The position numbers were made by a program, and so were the translations under genes. Positions 51,958 to 60,014 of a stretch of 64,000 nucleotides of DNA are shown in pieces (positions within the stretch are counted from its first letter, which is position 1; the number at the start of each line of letters is the position of its first letter). Under the pieces are notes generated by a model that was not told the origin of the DNA, ran no database searches, and saw only the letters and a list, made by a program, of their open reading frames with translations. The DNA comes from Lentihominibacter butyricus. GTDB lineage: Bacteria; Bacillota; Clostridia; Peptostreptococcales; Anaerovoracaceae. The stretch spans positions 1-64,000 of the forward strand of contig NZ_JAOQJP010000014.1 of NCBI RefSeq assembly GCF_025567305.1, given 5' to 3'.

Positions 51958-52012
51958 GGCACGCCTCCCCGAATAATCATCTTATACTCATTATCCGCAG
52001 AAACGATGATTT

Positions 52013-52462
52013 TTATTCCTCGTGTCTCCACATGATGAGCGCATCCTCACCATTGTTCTGATAATATTTTTTTCGCACGCCCTCTGTGCGGAAACCGAAT
52101 TTTTCGTAAAGATTTATCGCGGGAACATTTGATTTTCTGACTTCAAGCGTATGATGCGCGATCCCTTCTCCCGAAGTGAAATCTATCATCACACCGATTA
52201 TGCCTTCGCCTATCTTCCTGTTCCTGAAGCCCGGTTTCACCGCGACATTCGTTATATGACCCTCGTCGCCGATGATCCAGAGCCCTGCATATCCCACGAC
52301 TTCGCCGTCAAGCTCTGCCACGATATAAAAGGCTCTGGGATTGCTTTCGAGCTCATAGGTCAGTGCATCCATGCTCCACGGGTCGGGAAAACACAGATTT
52401 TCGATCTCGTAGATGCTGCCCGCATCCCCCGGCACCGCCTGTCTTATGATAACTTCCGCCAT
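52013..52462 (-). CDS. rimI: Ribosomal protein bS18-alanine N-acetyltransferase
   Basis: GNAT acetyltransferase of 149 residues. The acetyl-CoA loop is VKPGFRNRKIGEGII (near residue 73), with LEVRKSNVPAINLYEKFGFRTEGVRKKYYQNNGEDALIM at the C-terminus, the RimI signature. Its place between tsaB and tsaD is the standard Firmicutes arrangement. Starts 6 bases after tsaB. Confidence 0.93.
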   Translation of the reverse strand: MAEVIIRQAVPGDAGSIYEIENLCFPDPWSMDALTYELESNPRAFYIVAELDGEVVGYAGLWIIGDEGHITNVAVKPGFRNRKIGEGIIGVMIDFTSGEGIAHHTLEVRKSNVPAINLYEKFGFRTEGVRKKYYQNNGEDALIMWRHEE

Positions 52463-52468
52463 AAAATA

Positions 52469-53191
52469 TCAGCCTTTCCTCTGCTTTTCTCTAAGCTTTC
52501 TTTCCGCTTCAGCGATACGCATATAGTCCGGTTCCACCTGATTGTACGCTAGTCCGCCTTTTTCGGCGTAGATCTTCGCCCCCAGTCTTGCAACTGTGAC
52601 CGCATCCTGATATTTTATGTCCGCAGAGGCTGTCTCTGTTCCTTCCGGTCGAAGCTCCGCTATCTTTTCTGCGTATGTATCCGTCGCATCGCCCATCAGC
52701 AATATGCTGTCGTACGACTGCGCTTTCTGCAGAAACTCGTCGAGCATGTACGGCCCGGCTTTTATCTTTTCAACGGGCCAGCCGTCCTCGAGGAAGTACC
52801 CTCCGGCATACACCTGGCTCCTTCTCGCATCGAGCATAGGACACACGAGCACGTTTTCTCCGGCCTCTCCGGCTTCAGATACCGCGTTCATCGCCAGCGC
52901 CTCAAGGCTCGAGACTGTGACGCACGGAGTTCCCAGCACCTGTGACAGCGCTCTCGCGGAAGATACGCCTATCCTTATCCCCGTGAACGATCCCGGTCCG
53001 CATGAAACCGCTATCACATCTATATCCTTCAGCGCCACTCCGCTCTCACGGACTATGCTCCCGATCTGAGGCATCAGGTTCTGCAGATGCGAAAACCGGT
53101 CCGTGCCCTTTACATATCCGAGCACTGCATCATCATCTATGAGCGCCGCTGATGCGAATGCGCCTGTCGTTTCTATTCCTAAAACATACAT
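52469..53191 (-). CDS. tsaB: tRNA threonylcarbamoyladenosine biosynthesis protein TsaB
   Basis: Scaffold partner of TsaD in t6A formation. 240 residues with an ASKHA N-terminal half (YVLGIETTGAFASAALI, AVSCGPGSFTGIRIGVSSARAL near residue 60) and a divergent C-terminal half. It overlaps the end of tsaE by 13 bases, indicating coupling. Confidence 0.94.
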   Translation of the reverse strand: MYVLGIETTGAFASAALIDDDAVLGYVKGTDRFSHLQNLMPQIGSIVRESGVALKDIDVIAVSCGPGSFTGIRIGVSSARALSQVLGTPCVTVSSLEALAMNAVSEAGEAGENVLVCPMLDARRSQVYAGGYFLEDGWPVEKIKAGPYMLDEFLQKAQSYDSILLMGDATDTYAEKIAELRPEGTETASADIKYQDAVTVARLGAKIYAEKGGLAYNQVEPDYMRIAEAERKLREKQRKG

Positions 53192-53604
53192 CTGTATATA
53201 CGCTCTCCTTCTTTTTCTCCGTACTCGATCTCTATCCGTACGGCATCGTCAGGTATGATCTCCTCTATCAGATCGGCCCATTCTATCACGCACACGCCGT
53301 CTCCGAAAAAGTACTCCTCGTACCCGATCTCGTACATTTCGTCCACATCTCCGATCCTGTACACGTCAAAATGGTACAGAGGCAGTCTCCCGCTGTCATA
53401 CTGCTTGACGATGTTGAACGTAGGACTCGTGATCACATCAGTCACACCGAGTCCGGCGGCGATCGCTTTTGTCAGCGTCGTCTTGCCTGTCCCGAGATCT
53501 CCGGTCAGCGCCACTATGCTTCCGGCTGTCAGCTTTTCGCAAAGCTTCTCACCGAATTTTTTCGTTTCTTCTTCGTTTTTTATTACGATTTTTTTCTCTT
53601 CCAT
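53179..53604 (-). CDS. tsaE: tRNA threonylcarbamoyladenosine biosynthesis ATPase TsaE
   Basis: ATPase that resets the TsaB-TsaD complex. 141 residues with Walker A TGDLGTGKTTLTKAIA (near residue 34), switch stretch SPTFNIVKQYDSG and YHFDVYRIGDVDEMYEIGYEEYF, and WADLIEE. First gene of tsaE-tsaB-rimI-small Cys protein-tsaD. Confidence 0.95.
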   Translation of the reverse strand: MEEKKIVIKNEEETKKFGEKLCEKLTAGSIVALTGDLGTGKTTLTKAIAAGLGVTDVITSPTFNIVKQYDSGRLPLYHFDVYRIGDVDEMYEIGYEEYFFGDGVCVIEWADLIEEIIPDDAVRIEIEYGEKEGERIYRCMF

Positions 53605-53613
53605 AACTTATGT

Positions 53614-53642
53614 AGTATACCACACAAGCCGCATAATATAAA
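53614..53642 (-). promoter_or_regulatory. Probable promoter of the t6A operon
   Basis: TATACT (53614-53619) with TTTATA at a 17-base spacing on the minus strand. Confidence 0.5.
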
Positions 53643-53663
53643 GGTTCACGCGAATTTTCCGCA

Positions 53664-53708
53664 AACAAAAACGCGCATGCGCACAGATCGTTCGCTGTGC
53701 CATGCACG
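53664..53708 (-). terminator. Terminator after the ribU-like gene
   Basis: GCATG-CACAG pairs with CTGTG-CATGC, and GCGTTTTTGTTT follows on the minus strand. Confidence 0.78.
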
Positions 53709-53799
53709 TTTTCACGTTATCAGTATGTAAAGCTCTGCGCACGGTGGAGCTGCCGCATGCAGACGCACATATCACATCTCGTTTTCATGCCGCTGTGCG

Positions 53800-54390
53800 C
53801 TATGCTGTCCTGTGCAGGAAGCCTGAGATCCTCTTGTAGAGCAGGAATGTGACTACCGAGTTGATCCCTGCTTTTATCGCATTGAAGCCTGCGATGAACG
53901 GCATCAGATCCCATACGATGTTTCTTGGAACTCCCATGAAAAGCGGTGTGATTATCATGTTCGCACCTATCATCACGAGCGTCATAGCCGCAACTCCGCA
54001 CAGCAGTGCGATAACTGCACCTTTTCTGGTCTTGTTGTACTTGTATATGAGTCCTGCAACGAGGACCAGCACGCTTGTGGATATCACATGCATGATTATG
54101 CCGTAAAGTCCGCTCGCCGCACTCACTGTCACGCCCTGTATCACAGAGGTCACGACTGTCAGGAGTATTCCCGCCAGCGGTCCGAACGCAAACGTTCCGA
54201 TCAGTATGGAAATGTCTGCAGGATCATATTCCAGAAACGGCACAGCCGGGAAGATAGGAAAGTGTATGAAATATACGAGCACTATCGATATAGCGACCAG
54301 CATACCCATCTTTGCCAGTCTCACTGTCTTTTCTCTGCTTGTCAGTTTGTGCTCGCCCAAAGTGTTGTTTTCGATATTTTTCTGAGTCAT
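53800..54390 (-). CDS. ribU: ECF transporter S component, riboflavin (RibU-like)
   Basis: Substrate-binding membrane subunit of an energy-coupling-factor importer. 196 residues with about six helices; family stretches include FIHFPIFPAVPFLEYDPADISILIGTF and GLIYKYNKTRKGA. The FMN riboswitch directly upstream makes riboflavin the very probable substrate. The shared ECF module (EcfA, EcfA', EcfT) is not in the window, consistent with a group II ECF system. AAAGGAGGA precedes the ATG. Confidence 0.92.
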   Translation of the reverse strand: MTQKNIENNTLGEHKLTSREKTVRLAKMGMLVAISIVLVYFIHFPIFPAVPFLEYDPADISILIGTFAFGPLAGILLTVVTSVIQGVTVSAASGLYGIIMHVISTSVLVLVAGLIYKYNKTRKGAVIALLCGVAAMTLVMIGANMIITPLFMGVPRNIVWDLMPFIAGFNAIKAGINSVVTFLLYKRISGFLHRTA

Positions 54391-54471
54391 CAGAAATCCT
54401 CCTTTAAAATTAGTGTTGATTTGACTTGATCTGCCAGGTTTTCTTCTCAGACTGTAATTTCATCTGCAAAC

Positions 54472-54500
54472 AAAAATCCCGGAATATCATTCATTCCAGG
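54472..54500 (-). terminator. FMN-riboswitch terminator
   Basis: CC-GGAAT pairs with ATTCC-GG and ATTTTTGTTT follows on the minus strand, 80 bases before ribU. Confidence 0.85.
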
Positions 54501-54537
54501 ACTAAAAATACTCATTAAAATATAAACAAAAAGTATC

Positions 54538-54702
54538 TTCGTTTCTTCCATCCGGACTTTAACCGTCGGTACAGGATTCACACCTGTTCGGCCTATCGCT
54601 AGGTTCGCGGACTCATGATCTCACGCTCCCGAAAATCCATAGATTCGGAAACATCGCTGTGATCAAACACCGCCGGTGAGGAATTTCGCCTCGCCCTGAA
54701 AC
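54538..54702 (-). promoter_or_regulatory. FMN riboswitch (RFN element)
   Basis: Read on the minus strand the hallmark blocks appear in order: CAGGGCGAGGCGAAATTCC, TCACCGGCGGT, AGTCCGCGA, AACAGGTGTGAATCCTGT, ACCGACGGTTAAAGTCCGG and ATGGAAGAAACG. The terminator beyond it implies transcription attenuation of ribU when FMN is plentiful. Confidence 0.97.
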
Positions 54703-54730
54703 AGATTTTTAAATGTTATTTACAGCTATC

Positions 54731-54760
54731 ATTATAGATTCATTCCCCCGTGCCTGTCAA
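54731..54760 (-). promoter_or_regulatory. Sigma-A promoter of the RFN-ribU unit
   Basis: TTGACA (54755-54760) and TATAAT (54731-54736), 18-base spacer, minus strand. Confidence 0.85.
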
Positions 54761-54871
54761 CCTCAAATTGATTTTTGCGGCTGTATAACGGTACGCTCCT
54801 GCTTCTGCCGCCTTTTGCATGCAGCTTCGAACGACAAGAGTTCAGGCGCCAGTACTCATTGACTCATGTGA

Positions 54872-55129
54872 AAACCAAAATCCGTTTGCCGACTAGCTTT
54901 TATTGGTAAAAACGGCAGCTATCCGGCTGTTTTTTCGATGGCGAATACCAAGAATAAAAAAATCGATGCTTGTTCTTGGTATTTTTCACGCGAAAATGCC
55001 GAGATTTTCATGAAAAAGTTACCAAAAAATCACAGGTGAACCCAGCATCTTGGTAAACAAGCTCTTTGAATAATGCAATATTGCCATGATTTTGCCAAAT
55101 ACTATGATGGCATGCTCTGATTTTGGTAA
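54872..55129. repeat. Four-unit palindrome-capped array, arms TTACCAA / TTGGTAA, 73-74 bp period
   Basis: Left cores [A/G]CCAA start at 54874, 54947, 55021 and 55094; right cores TTGGT start at 54903, 54976, 55050 and 55123. Every left-right distance is exactly 29 bp, and unit spacing is 73, 74, 73 bp. Interiors of 24 bases and linkers of 39-40 bases differ between units. Unit 2 has the longest arms (ATACCAAGAA / TTCTTGGTAT); unit 3 has TTACCAA / TTGGTAA. No coding frame spans it. The rest of the gap (54761-54871) holds nothing I recognise. Confidence 0.85.
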
Positions 55130-55182
55130 TCGCCGGAATTCTATGCTATAAAAAACTTTAAGATTTTTTCACTCTAACGTCA

Positions 55183-55211
55183 TTGAAATTTTATATCTTT
55201 AGGAATAATAT
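55183..55211 (+). promoter_or_regulatory. Sigma-A promoter of the PHP gene
   Basis: TTGAAA (55183-55188), 17 bases, TAATAT (55206-55211). It starts 55 bp after the last repeat unit. Confidence 0.75.
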
Positions 55212-55228
55212 ATTATCAGAAGGCTGCA

Positions 55229-55259
55229 TGCGATCCTCCGATATTCTCTCAGGATCGCA
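55229..55259 (+). other. Leader hairpin of the PHP gene
   Basis: TGCGATCCT pairs perfectly with AGGATCGCA around a 13-base loop, near the 5' end of the predicted transcript. No T-run. Confidence 0.55.
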
Positions 55260-55298
55260 GATCAGTCTGACTCATAAAAAGAACCGAGGCGATCTATA

Positions 55299-56192
55299 AT
55301 GAAATTTGATTTACATTGTCACACAAAAGAAGGTTCTCTTGATTCGAGAGTTCCCGTAAGTGAATTCGTTTACAAATTCATGGCGCTTGGATACGACGGT
55401 TTCATGATCTCCGATCACAACAGCTATAAAGGCTGCAAAGCCTGGGATTCCATTAGGAAAGATCCCCGCTACCGGGACTTCTGCGTTATCCGGGGGATCG
55501 AATACGATACAAAGGATGCAGGTCACATACTCGTCATCATGCCCGATGACGTATACCTGCCGATTTTCAAGATACGCGGCATGCGCTGCAGCAAGCTGAT
55601 CAAGATCGTTCATATTTTCGGCGGCATCCTTGGTCCTGCACACCCGTTTGGCGTTGCAAGCTCGAGCGCGATGGGATTCAAGAACATGGATATGCGGCTG
55701 ATAAAGAAGTTCGACTTCATCGAAACTTTCAACACATGTGAATCCAGGACCTCCAACCGCAGAGCCGAGATCCTCGCCGAAGAATACGGACTGCCGACGT
55801 TCGCAGGTTCGGACGCCCATGTCACAGAATATATCGGGATGGCGTGCACTGAGATCGACGCGGATATACGCTGCAACAACGATCTGATCACCGCTGTGAA
55901 AAACGGCACACCGATCAAGGCTTACGGCACAGAGCGCGGCGAAACGAAAAAAGGCAAGAGAAAGGAACACTGGATCGGCATCCTGGGTTTCAGGATATAC
56001 AACAGAGGCATAGGAAAGATCATCTACCCTTACAGGAGGCTCAGGCACCACAAAGCGCTGCTGCCCGTCGCCAGGCCGTTCGCGATCAAGCGTCGCCGTT
56101 TCCGCAAGGAAGAGCGCATCAGAAAACGAGAACTCAAAAAAACAGAGAGAGCGGAGTCACGTCTGCGCCGTCGCCGTTCAGACGAACAGTAA
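55299..56192 (+). CDS. PHP-domain metal-dependent phosphoesterase
   Basis: 297 residues. The PHP fold is shown by FDLHCHTKEGSLDS (residues 3-16), MISDHNSYKG (near 37), RGIEYDTKDAGHI (near 66), GPAHPFG (near 112) and FAGSDAHVTEYIG (near 169), which supply the metal ligands. Relatives hydrolyse phosphate esters such as 3',5'-phosphoadenosines or histidinol phosphate; the substrate here is unknown. The last 55 residues are extremely basic (KRRRFRKEERIRKRELKK...), suggesting contact with nucleic acid or ribosomes. GAGG precedes the ATG by 10 bases. Confidence 0.88.
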   Translation: MKFDLHCHTKEGSLDSRVPVSEFVYKFMALGYDGFMISDHNSYKGCKAWDSIRKDPRYRDFCVIRGIEYDTKDAGHILVIMPDDVYLPIFKIRGMRCSKLIKIVHIFGGILGPAHPFGVASSSAMGFKNMDMRLIKKFDFIETFNTCESRTSNRRAEILAEEYGLPTFAGSDAHVTEYIGMACTEIDADIRCNNDLITAVKNGTPIKAYGTERGETKKGKRKEHWIGILGFRIYNRGIGKIIYPYRRLRHHKALLPVARPFAIKRRRFRKEERIRKRELKKTERAESRLRRRRSDEQ

Positions 56193-56240
56193 AGACATCC
56201 GCATCATCAGAACAGTCTCGACAAGACGAAAACAGAACAA

Positions 56241-56292
56241 AAAATAAAAACGTCCGGATAAGACCGCACCTGCCTGCGATTTTACTCCGGAC
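56241..56292 (-). terminator. Terminator of mgsA
   Basis: GTCCGGA pairs with TCCGGAC and GTTTTTATTTTTTG follows on the minus strand. The loop is long (about 27 bases). Confidence 0.75.
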
Positions 56293-56295
56293 ATT

Positions 56296-56775
56296 TTATC
56301 TTTCTGAAACAAGTATTCTCTCAGTCTCGCTTTCGACATCGACTGTCGGCGTGAATTCCTGGACATCATGCTCATATTCAGCATCTATATATTCTGACGT
56401 CATGATGAAATCTGCCGTAGCTCTGTTAGTTGCGACCGGTATGTCATAAACGACCGCGATCCTCAGCAGTGCTCTCACGTCAGGATCATGCGGCAGCGCC
56501 TCAAGCGGATCCCAGAAAAATATCAGCATGTCGATCTCACCCTCTGCCACTCTCGCACCGATCTGCTGGTCACCTCCGAGCGGACCGCTCTTGTACGCCT
56601 TTATATCCAGACCTGTAGCATTCGCGATAAGCGTCGCTGTCGTTCCTGTACCGCACAATGTATGCTCCCTGAGCTTTTCCATGTTCTGTATGCACCATGT
56701 CACAAGACTCTCCTTCTGATGATCATGCGCCACAAGTGCGATGTTCTTTTTCTTTTTCATAGTTTCTTTCGTCAT
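56296..56775 (-). CDS. mgsA: Methylglyoxal synthase
   Basis: Converts dihydroxyacetone phosphate to methylglyoxal, a bypass when glycolytic phosphates accumulate. About 159 residues: IALVAHDHQKESLV (near residue 12), the phosphate-binding GTGTTATLI, SGPLGGDQQIGARV with the conserved GDQQ, and FFWDPLEALPHDPDVRALLRIA with the catalytic Asp. GGAGGAATG supports the ATG at 56775. A TATAAT lies about 60 bases upstream. Monocistronic. Confidence 0.96.
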   Translation of the reverse strand: MTKETMKKKKNIALVAHDHQKESLVTWCIQNMEKLREHTLCGTGTTATLIANATGLDIKAYKSGPLGGDQQIGARVAEGEIDMLIFFWDPLEALPHDPDVRALLRIAVVYDIPVATNRATADFIMTSEYIDAEYEHDVQEFTPTVDVESETERILVSER

Positions 56776-56884
56776 ACACATTCCTCCTTTTCCTGTTACT
56801 TATCTTCTTATACTTTATACTTTTATTATACTCAGTTGCCCGTAAAACACCATGATTTTGCTGATTATCTTACACAGATTTAAC

Positions 56885-56990
56885 ATTCATGAGGCCTGCA
56901 AAAGCATCGCAATACGTATCGCCGCTCGAATACAGGCGCAGCGCGCAGCTCGACGACGTGATCACTTCAAAAGATGGGATGATTTCAGAA
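56885..56990. other. Unassigned intergenic DNA between mgsA and thrC
   Basis: No frame with a ribosome site, no strong hairpin and no repeat recognised in the central part of the 380-base gap. Confidence 0.4.
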
Positions 56991-57044
56991 AAACAAAAGC
57001 CGCTGCACTCACCATCGCGGACCGATGAATGATATGCAGCAGCT
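56991..57044 (-). terminator. Terminator of the coaB-coaC-thrC unit
   Basis: AGC-TGCTGCA pairs with TGCAGCGGCT, and TTTTGTTTTTC follows on the minus strand. Confidence 0.7.
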
Positions 57045-57158
57045 GATTTTCTTCTCCTGATATCCTGCAGATCTGCCGTTCTGCAGTTTTCTGTTTTAAT
57101 ATTTCAACGCTGTCGTGTGCTTGTCGCACGCCACTTTACACTGCTTTATGCCATTTCA

Positions 57159-58637
57159 CTATTTCACGCTGTTCTCAACAGCTTCAGGCATCTCTGAAAC
57201 CTTGATGACACCTCTGTGTCTGATCTCTTTCTTGTCGAGATCCTTGAGTCCTGCCGGCACTCTGACACCCGTCTTTTCTGCCAGAGCTCTGACATATTCG
57301 AATCCGTTTTCTTCGTCGCCGAGTCCGATGGAATGTGCCACACTGTCCGCGAACTTGTACGCGCTGGCTGTCGAAGCTATGAGTGCAGGCGTCCTGTCGC
57401 CCGTTTCCTTTACATAATCCTCATAAACCTTGTATGCTACAGCCGTGTGAGTATCCATCAGATATCCGTTTTCTCTATACATCCTGCCTACAGCCTCGTT
57501 CGTCTCCTCGACATTCGCACATCCGCCGTAGAAGTCCTTCATGCCGTTTCTGATAGTCTCGCTGACTTCGTACTTTTTCTTCGTATCGAGAGCTTCCATC
57601 AGTGATCTGATCTCAGCGCCGTCATTTCCTGCCAGGTGATAGAGCAGTCTTTCGAGATTGCTGGAGATCAGTATATCCATCGACGGCGAATTCGTCAGAT
57701 AGAATTCTCTGTTGATATCGTAAACGCCTGTATTGAAAAAGTCGGTCAGCACATTGTTTTCATTCGATGCGCAGATGAACCTGTTCACAGGGATGCCCAT
57801 TTTGCCTGCATAGTATGCAGCCAGGATATTTCCGAAGTTTCCTGTAGGGACCACGATGTTGATCTTGTCGCCGTCGCTGATCACCCCGCGCTCCACGAGC
57901 TTTGCATATCCGTAAACATAGTATGCCACCTGAGGTATCAGACGGCCGATGTTGATGGAGTTTGCCGATGAAAGCTTGCAGCCGTGCTCTGCCAGCTTCT
58001 TTGCAAAGTCCGCATCGTTGAATATTTTCTTGACGCCTGTCTGTGCATCGTCAAAGTTTCCTTCTATCGCAAATACGTGAGTGTTTGCTCCTTCCTGAGT
58101 GATCATCTGTCTTTCCTGCACTTCGCTCACGCCCTGATTAGGGAAGAATACGATGATCTCAGTTCCAGGAACATCTGCAAATCCCTCGAGTGCAGCCTTT
58201 CCTGTATCTCCTGACGTCGCTGTCAGTATGCAGATCTTCTTGTCTTCGTTTTCCTTTTTCATCGCAGTCGTGAGAAGGTACGGCAGTATGGAAAGCGCCA
58301 TATCCTTGAATGCTGCAGTCTTTCCGTGATAGAGTTCCAGGAAGTACGCACCGCCCGCCTCCTTTACGGGAACGATCTCCTTTTCCTCGAACTTCGTATC
58401 GTATGCACCGTCCACGCAGTGCTGCATTTCTTCATCGGTATAATCCGTGAAGAACGCCTTGATTATGTCGCGCGCCACTTCCTTGTACGGCATGCCGACA
58501 AACTCTGATATTTTTTTAGGAAGCGCCGGCACACTGTCCGGCACGTAAAGTCCCTTGTCCTCTGCTATGCCCTGTATTACAGCCTGTGCTGCCGTCTTCG
58601 TGTTGCTGCTTCCTCTTGTGCTCTGGTATTTTATCAT
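57159..58637 (-). CDS. thrC: Threonine synthase
   Basis: PLP enzyme making threonine from O-phosphohomoserine. 492 residues, the long fungal/bacterial type. YQSTRGSSNTKTAAQAVIQGI opens the protein, the PLP lysine is in HGKTAAFKDMALSILP (near residue 110), the phosphate loop is LTATSGDTGKAALEGF, and VVPTGNFGNILAAYYA lies near 270. It starts on the base after the coaC stop. That placement with CoA genes is unusual and may only reflect operon shuffling. Confidence 0.96.
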   Translation of the reverse strand: MIKYQSTRGSSNTKTAAQAVIQGIAEDKGLYVPDSVPALPKKISEFVGMPYKEVARDIIKAFFTDYTDEEMQHCVDGAYDTKFEEKEIVPVKEAGGAYFLELYHGKTAAFKDMALSILPYLLTTAMKKENEDKKICILTATSGDTGKAALEGFADVPGTEIIVFFPNQGVSEVQERQMITQEGANTHVFAIEGNFDDAQTGVKKIFNDADFAKKLAEHGCKLSSANSINIGRLIPQVAYYVYGYAKLVERGVISDGDKINIVVPTGNFGNILAAYYAGKMGIPVNRFICASNENNVLTDFFNTGVYDINREFYLTNSPSMDILISSNLERLLYHLAGNDGAEIRSLMEALDTKKKYEVSETIRNGMKDFYGGCANVEETNEAVGRMYRENGYLMDTHTAVAYKVYEDYVKETGDRTPALIASTASAYKFADSVAHSIGLGDEENGFEYVRALAEKTGVRVPAGLKDLDKKEIRHRGVIKVSEMPEAVENSVK

Positions 58638-59174
58638 CTATCTGATACTCCCTTCGATCGTTTCTACTATATCATCTACATCCGCCAGTGCCCCTTTGCC
58701 GAGGACTCCGCATGCGAGCATTGATTCCTTCGGCTCTATGAAATGATATCCAAGCCCTTTGAGCTTGTCGATATTTCCCTGCACTATCGGATTTTCATAC
58801 ATATTCGTGTTCATCGCAGGTGCGATGTATACCGGTGTGTGATTTGCCGCGGCCATCACTACTGTCGACAGAAAATCGTCAGCTATGCCGTTCGCGATCT
58901 TGCCTATGATGTTCGCGGTAGCCGGCGCTATCAGCAGCACGTCTGCCTTTTCCGCCAGCGATATGTGCTTCACTTCCTTCGGCGTGATCTCCTCGAACAT
59001 GTCCATATACACCTTGTTTTTGCTCAGTGTCTGCAATGTGATCGGCGTGATTATCCTGCTGCCGCTTTCAGTGAGGATAACATCCACGTTATGCCCCAGC
59101 TTTTTGAATCGGCTCGTTATGTCTGCCGCCTTGTACGCGGCTATGCTGCCTGTCACTCCCAGAACTATATTCAT
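58638..59174 (-). CDS. coaC: Phosphopantothenoylcysteine decarboxylase, stand-alone CoaC
   Basis: FMN flavoprotein that decarboxylates 4'-phospho-N-pantothenoylcysteine in coenzyme A synthesis. 178 residues of the HFCD fold: VLGVTGSIAAYKAADITSRFKK, HISLAEKADVLLIAPATANIIGKIANGIADDFL (active-site His), PAMNTNMYENP (the PXMNXXMW-like motif) and the Cys flap ESMLACGVLGKGALAD. In most bacteria CoaC is fused to CoaB; here it is separate. GGGAGGG precedes the ATG. Confidence 0.95.
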   Translation of the reverse strand: MNIVLGVTGSIAAYKAADITSRFKKLGHNVDVILTESGSRIITPITLQTLSKNKVYMDMFEEITPKEVKHISLAEKADVLLIAPATANIIGKIANGIADDFLSTVVMAAANHTPVYIAPAMNTNMYENPIVQGNIDKLKGLGYHFIEPKESMLACGVLGKGALADVDDIVETIEGSIR

Positions 59175-59190
59175 CAAAAATCCCTCCCTT

Positions 59191-59889
59191 TCAGCACGAC
59201 TCCATTACGCGCATGGCGATCATGCGGGCGATCTCTTCATTATTCTCCATTATATCATAAGTGCCGTCTTTATGGATAAGATATCCTCTGTGAAAATCCG
59301 GCCCGATCTCCTGAAGATCGTTCGCAAGTACAAAATCGCAGTCGTTCTTCTGCATCAGGCGCTTTCCGACGCTTATCAGCTCTTCATGCGGCACTCCGCT
59401 GAGCAGCTTGAAACCGACCAGCGCAGTTTCCGGACTTTTCTTCTTTATCATGTTTATCACCTTCGGAGATCTCTTCATGTGGATGACGAGATCGTCTATA
59501 TCCGAACTGATCTTGTTGCCGGAAAGATCGGCTTTGTTTGCCGGATCCTCGGTGCCTCTTATCCTGTCCAGCGTCGTGACTTCATTGACAAGATAATCGC
59601 TGACTGCCATCGCATGTATAACTGCATCTATTTTCTCGTTTTCAAGCAGCTGAGTGAGCTTTTCCTGAAGATCCATCACGCCTTCTACAGCTATCGGCTC
59701 GACTTTCTCATGCTCTACGAACGCTGCCCGCAGACCGTGCAGATAATATATCTTCTCCAGCCTGTCTCCGTACATTTCTGTAAATGCTTTCCCTATGGCA
59801 TATCCCAGTCTTCCCGTCGATGAATTAGTGATAGTTCTGACATCATCTATACGTTCACTGGTACCGCCTGCTGTGATAATTATTTTCAT
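59191..59889 (-). CDS. coaB: Phosphopantothenate--cysteine ligase, stand-alone CoaB
   Basis: Joins 4'-phosphopantothenate and cysteine using a nucleotide triphosphate. 232 residues with IIITAGGTSERIDDVRTITNSSTGRLG (N-terminal CoaB signature), AMAVSDYLV and GFKLLSG (variant of the GFKLET motif). AGAAGGAAG supports the start at 59889. It lies 16 bases before coaC, so the two enzymes are made side by side as separate chains, as in streptococci. Confidence 0.93.
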   Translation of the reverse strand: MKIIITAGGTSERIDDVRTITNSSTGRLGYAIGKAFTEMYGDRLEKIYYLHGLRAAFVEHEKVEPIAVEGVMDLQEKLTQLLENEKIDAVIHAMAVSDYLVNEVTTLDRIRGTEDPANKADLSGNKISSDIDDLVIHMKRSPKVINMIKKKSPETALVGFKLLSGVPHEELISVGKRLMQKNDCDFVLANDLQEIGPDFHRGYLIHKDGTYDIMENNEEIARMIAMRVMESC

Positions 59890-60014
59890 TTTCTTCCTTC
59901 TGATCATGTTTTGAATCGTCGTTTCACACCTGCTCCCCGGCAGGCCTCATGGGTTGAATTATAGCCTTTTGCGCCCTCTGTGTCAAGGTCGCCGCAGACA
60001 GCAATACGGTACTG

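Noticed and set aside
54872..55129. CRISPR array
   Set aside because: Repeats are only 5-10 bp inverted arms; there is no 23-50 bp identical direct repeat and no cas gene nearby.
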